Assembly (NCBI GenBank): GCA_902768795.1
Contig: CACXMS010000010.1
Location: 1 to 49,224 of the forward strand
Direction: 5' to 3'
Source: an uncultured Eubacteriales bacterium
GTDB taxonomy: Bacteria > Bacillota > Clostridia > Christensenellales > CAG-138
Length of the DNA: 49,224 nt
The notes below the pieces were generated by a model. The model was given only the letters and a program-made list of their open reading frames with translations, made no database searches and was not told the DNA's origin. The translations under genes and the position numbers were made by a program. Below, piece after piece: positions 46,562-49,224 of this stretch. The stretch's first letter is position 1, and the number at the start of each line of letters is the position of its first letter.

Positions 46562-47770
46562 TCAGCGCAGCGACTTCAGAATCTCCGTCATGGTTTCAAT
46601 GATGTAATCGATATCGTCATCGGTCAGAAGCGTATGAACCGGAAGCGTGATCTCGTTTTCGTACTGCCGGTACGCGTTCGGATAGTCCGCGATATCGAAT
46701 CCCAGGTTCCGGTAGGCCGAATGCATCGGAAGCGGCTTGTAATGCACGTTGCACGCGATCCCCGCCGCCGCCATCCGCTCGATGACTTCATTTCGCTTTT
46801 CTTCCCCGATTCCGGGAATCCGCATCAGGTACAGATGCGCGTTGCCTTCGCATCCGCCGCCGGTGTGCGCGAGCCGACTGGCGCCGAGCGGCACAAACGC
46901 TTCGTCATACCGCCGCACGATCTCCCTGCGCCGCTTCACGAGCATATCGTAACGGTCCAGCTGCGCCAGCCCGATGCCCGCCATGATGTCCGTCATGTTG
47001 CACTTATAGCCGAGCGTCACGATATCGTATTCCCACCGCCCCGGCTTCAGCTTCGACAGCGCGTCCTTGCTCTGCCCGTGCAGGGAAATCAGCATGAAAT
47101 CCCGGTACAGCTCGCCGTTGTCGAGACCCGGACGGTCGATCCATGTGACCGCGCCGCCCTCGGCCGTCGTCAGGTTTTTGACCGCATGGAAGCTGAAGCA
47201 GGAGAAGTCCGCGACCGCTCCGCTGCGTTTGCCGTGATACGTTGCGCCGAAGGAATGCGCGGCGTCCGCTAAAATCACCGGCCGGTCGAACGCATCGAGA
47301 TATTTGTTGCCGTTGGAACGAAACAGATGTTTTTTCGATTCCAGCACGGCGGAAAGCCCGTCGTAGTCGTACATGACGCCGCCGATATCCACGGGAATCA
47401 CCGCTTTGGTGCGCGGCGTAATCGCGTCCGCGAGCTTGCCGTAATCCATGTGGAACCCGCCGTCCGCCGTGTCGACCAGAACGATCGAAGCGCCGACGTG
47501 CGCGATCACCGACGCCGAAGCCGTATAGGTATAGGCGCTCGTGATGACCTCGTCCCCCGGGCCGACGCCCAAAAGCCGCAGCGTCAGTTCCAGCGCCGCC
47601 GTACACGAATTCAGGCATACCGCGCGATTTGTCCCGCAATAGGCCGCGATTCGCTCCTCGAACAGCTTTGTCTTTTGCCCCGTTGTGATCCAGCCGGACC
47701 GCAACGCCGAAACCGCTCCCGCAATCTCCGCTTCGGAAATATCAGGCGGCGAAAACGAAATTTTCCTCAT
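46562..47770 (-). CDS. DegT/DnrJ/EryC1-type sugar aminotransferase
   Basis: A 402-residue PLP enzyme acting on nucleotide-linked keto-sugars. PLP contacts: TSAYTYTASASVIAHVG, DAAHSFGATYHGKRSG, and the lysine in CFSFHAVKNLTTAEGGAV. The active-site layout fits the PseC/PglE/ArnB group. The likely substrate is a UDP-4-keto-6-deoxy sugar such as the CapE product, giving an amino sugar for initiation or extension. GGAGG precedes ATG 47770. Two genes away from the initiating transferase, it fits the bacillosamine-like or Pse-like logic, but no acetyltransferase is next to it. Confidence 0.9.
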   Translation of the reverse strand: MRKISFSPPDISEAEIAGAVSALRSGWITTGQKTKLFEERIAAYCGTNRAVCLNSCTAALELTLRLLGVGPGDEVITSAYTYTASASVIAHVGASIVLVDTADGGFHMDYGKLADAITPRTKAVIPVDIGGVMYDYDGLSAVLESKKHLFRSNGNKYLDAFDRPVILADAAHSFGATYHGKRSGAVADFSCFSFHAVKNLTTAEGGAVTWIDRPGLDNGELYRDFMLISLHGQSKDALSKLKPGRWEYDIVTLGYKCNMTDIMAGIGLAQLDRYDMLVKRRREIVRRYDEAFVPLGASRLAHTGGGCEGNAHLYLMRIPGIGEEKRNEVIERMAAAGIACNVHYKPLPMHSAYRNLGFDIADYPNAYRQYENEITLPVHTLLTDDDIDYIIETMTEILKSLR

Positions 47771-47794
47771 AATGCCTCCAAACCCGTACCCTTC

Positions 47795-49030
47795 TCAATC
47801 CCTTCGGAACAAATCGCGCGTGTAGACCTTCTCCTTTACGGGATCCAGCACCGCATCGTACCGATTGGCGATGATCGCGTCGCTCTCCCGCGAAAAGCGC
47901 TCGAAATCGTTGACGACGCGGCTGCCGAAAAACGTGCTTCCGTCCGCAAGCGTCGGTTCATAGATGATGACGGTCGCCCCTTTGGCCTTGATCCGCTTCA
48001 TCACGCCCTGAATTGAGCTTTGCCGGAAATTGTCACTGTTGCTCTTCATGGTCAGCCGATACACGCCGACTGTAACCGATCTCTCTTTTTCGTCGTCATA
48101 CTCGCCGTCGGAATAGCTGTAATATCCCGCCTTCAAAAGTACGCGATCCGCGATGAAATCCTTGCGCGTGCGGTTCGATTCGACGATCGCCGTCATCATG
48201 TTCTGCGGAACGTCCGAATAGTTCGCAAGGAGCTGCTTCGTGTCCTTCGGAAGGCAGTAGCCGCCGTATCCGAACGACGGATTGTTGTAGAAATCGCCGA
48301 TGCGCGGATCGAGACTGACGCCGCGAATGATGTCCGCCGTCGAGAGTCCCTTCATTTCGGCATAGGTGTCAAGCTCGTTGAAATAACTCACGCGAAGCGC
48401 AAGGTACGTATTCGCAAACAGCTTCACGGCCTCGGCTTCCGTCAGCCCCATCTTCAGAACGGGAACATCCTTCCGCTCGGCGGATTCAACCAACAGCCCC
48501 GCAAAGCGGTCGGCTGCATCCTCCGTCGCCGCGTCGCATCCGACGATGATGCGCGACGGATAGAGATTGTCGTACAGCGCCTTGCTTTCGCGCAGAAATT
48601 CCGGAGAAAACAGAATGCGATCCGTCCGGTATTTTGCGCGCACGCGTTCGGTATAGCCGACGGGAACCGTCGATTTGATGACCATCATCGCGCTGCCTGA
48701 CGCCGCAAGAACCGTTTCGATGACCTGCTCCACCGCGGAACAGTCGAACCGGTTCTGCAGCGGTTCGTAGTTCGTCGGCACCGCGATCACGACAAAATCC
48801 GCGTCACGATACGCCGATGCGGCGTCGGTCGTCGCCGAAAGGCGAAGCCCGCGCTCCGTATGCTCCGCAAGATAGGTTTCCAGATAGGGATCCTTCAGCG
48901 GGGACTTCCAGCTGTTCACCAGCGCAACCTTTTCCGGCACGACGTCGACCGCCGTCACATTGTTCCGCTGAGAAAGCAGTACCGCAAGCGACAGACCGAC
49001 GTAGCCGGTCCCCGCAACCGCAATTTTCAT
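47795..49030 (-). CDS. ugd: UDP-glucose 6-dehydrogenase
   Basis: A 411-residue NAD-dependent dehydrogenase that oxidises UDP-glucose to UDP-glucuronate. NAD motif [13 protein letters not shown], then [34 protein letters not shown], the conserved Lys segment [18 protein letters not shown] and the catalytic Cys in [12 protein letters not shown]. It is close in length and motif order to E. coli-type Ugd rather than to UDP-ManNAc dehydrogenase. Start ATG 49030 is preferred to GTG 49036. It is placed directly after a tyrosine kinase gene, and Ugd is a known substrate of such kinases. Confidence 0.95.
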   Translation of the reverse strand: MKIAVAGTGYVGLSLAVLLSQRNNVTAVDVVPEKVALVNSWKSPLKDPYLETYLAEHTERGLRLSATTDAASAYRDADFVVIAVPTNYEPLQNRFDCSAVEQVIETVLAASGSAMMVIKSTVPVGYTERVRAKYRTDRILFSPEFLRESKALYDNLYPSRIIVGCDAATEDAADRFAGLLVESAERKDVPVLKMGLTEAEAVKLFANTYLALRVSYFNELDTYAEMKGLSTADIIRGVSLDPRIGDFYNNPSFGYGGYCLPKDTKQLLANYSDVPQNMMTAIVESNRTRKDFIADRVLLKAGYYSYSDGEYDDEKERSVTVGVYRLTMKSNSDNFRQSSIQGVMKRIKAKGATVIIYEPTLADGSTFFGSRVVNDFERFSRESDAIIANRYDAVLDPVKEKVYTRDLFRRD

Positions 49031-49049
49031 CCGCACACCCCGTTCCGTG

Positions 49050-49224
49050 TCAATGCACGGCTTTCTTCTTGGTCTTGTGTTCCTTGCCGCTGTAGTAATA
49101 ATAGTAATCCGTATGCTTCTTTTTATCGCCGTTCAGAACCGCGCCCAGCGTCCGCGCGTTCGCTTTCTCCAGCTGCGACAGCACGCTCTTCACCATCTGC
49201 GGCGTGTCCTTCCCCGCGCGCACC
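49050..49224 (-). CDS. C-terminal end of a CpsD/CapB-type tyrosine kinase (partial)
   Basis: 57 codons plus stop are visible; the rest lies beyond the right edge. The end reads [24 protein letters not shown], then [15 protein letters not shown]. The Leu/Val pattern followed by a tyrosine cluster is the autophosphorylation tail of bacterial BY-kinases that control capsule chain length. With no N-terminus in view, the assignment rests on this tail and its place at the head of a capsule-type locus. Confidence 0.8.
   Translation of the reverse strand, partial: VRAGKDTPQMVKSVLSQLEKANARTLGAVLNGDKKKHTDYYYYYSGKEHKTKKKAVH

Overview
The window looks like chromosomal DNA of a moderately GC-rich, low-copy-repeat Firmicute, most likely an uncultured Clostridia lineage. 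The reasons are a T-box riboswitch ahead of pheST, a DUF896 protein, a SpoIIQ-like M23 protein behind a sigma-F-like promoter, a class B sortase, strong Shine-Dalgarno sites and classic TTGACA/TATAAT promoters. Genus-level placement is not possible from this sequence alone. No rRNA, tRNA, CRISPR array, integrase or transposase gene was seen.

Layout. 1-1352 (minus): paired half-size chromate transporters, with a possible 24-codon coupled ORF in front. 1362-3714: an M32 carboxypeptidase and a SpoIIQ-like protein, divergent. 3715-4492: convergent hairpin-rich DNA, DUF896, then four 32-bp phased direct repeats upstream of a helix-turn-helix (replication-initiator-type) gene (4493-5404). 5396-14712 (minus): a ten-gene Mrp/Mbh-type cation antiporter operon (E, F, G, MbhD-like, MbhE+MrpB, C, then four full NuoL/M/N-like subunits) with no hydrogenase or NADH module. 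15017-15907: sortase B. 16047-20494 (minus): T-box-pheS-pheT-nadE. 20500-20845: non-coding DNA with DnaA-box-like motifs. 20909-24892 (minus): NlpC/P60 wall hydrolase, WYL regulator, MreB. 25017-27385 (plus): EngB GTPase (apparently leaderless), a zinc-ribbon protein, a phosphoesterase and a membrane protein. 27672-49224 (minus): a 21-kb surface-polysaccharide locus that continues beyond the right edge.

The polysaccharide locus, read in its direction of transcription, has the tail of a CpsD-type tyrosine kinase, UDP-glucose dehydrogenase, a DegT-type aminotransferase, a PglC-like initiating phosphosugar transferase, an ATP-grasp ligase, nine glycosyltransferases, a Wzm/Wzt ABC exporter with a C-terminal glycan-recognition extension, and CapE-CapG-CapF, which make UDP-L-FucNAc. 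No Wzx flippase or Wzy polymerase is present, so the visible export route is the ABC transporter.

The signals that most need a second look are non-coding: a family of about 120-140-bp intergenic palindromic elements (five copies, four of them at gene 3' ends) that share terminal inverted repeats but carry different terminator stems; the phased 32-bp repeats before the helix-turn-helix gene; and the orphan DnaA-box cluster. The best protein-level candidate for something unusual is the Mrp-like complex with four complete antiporter-like subunits. All calls are from reading the sequence; no database search was run.
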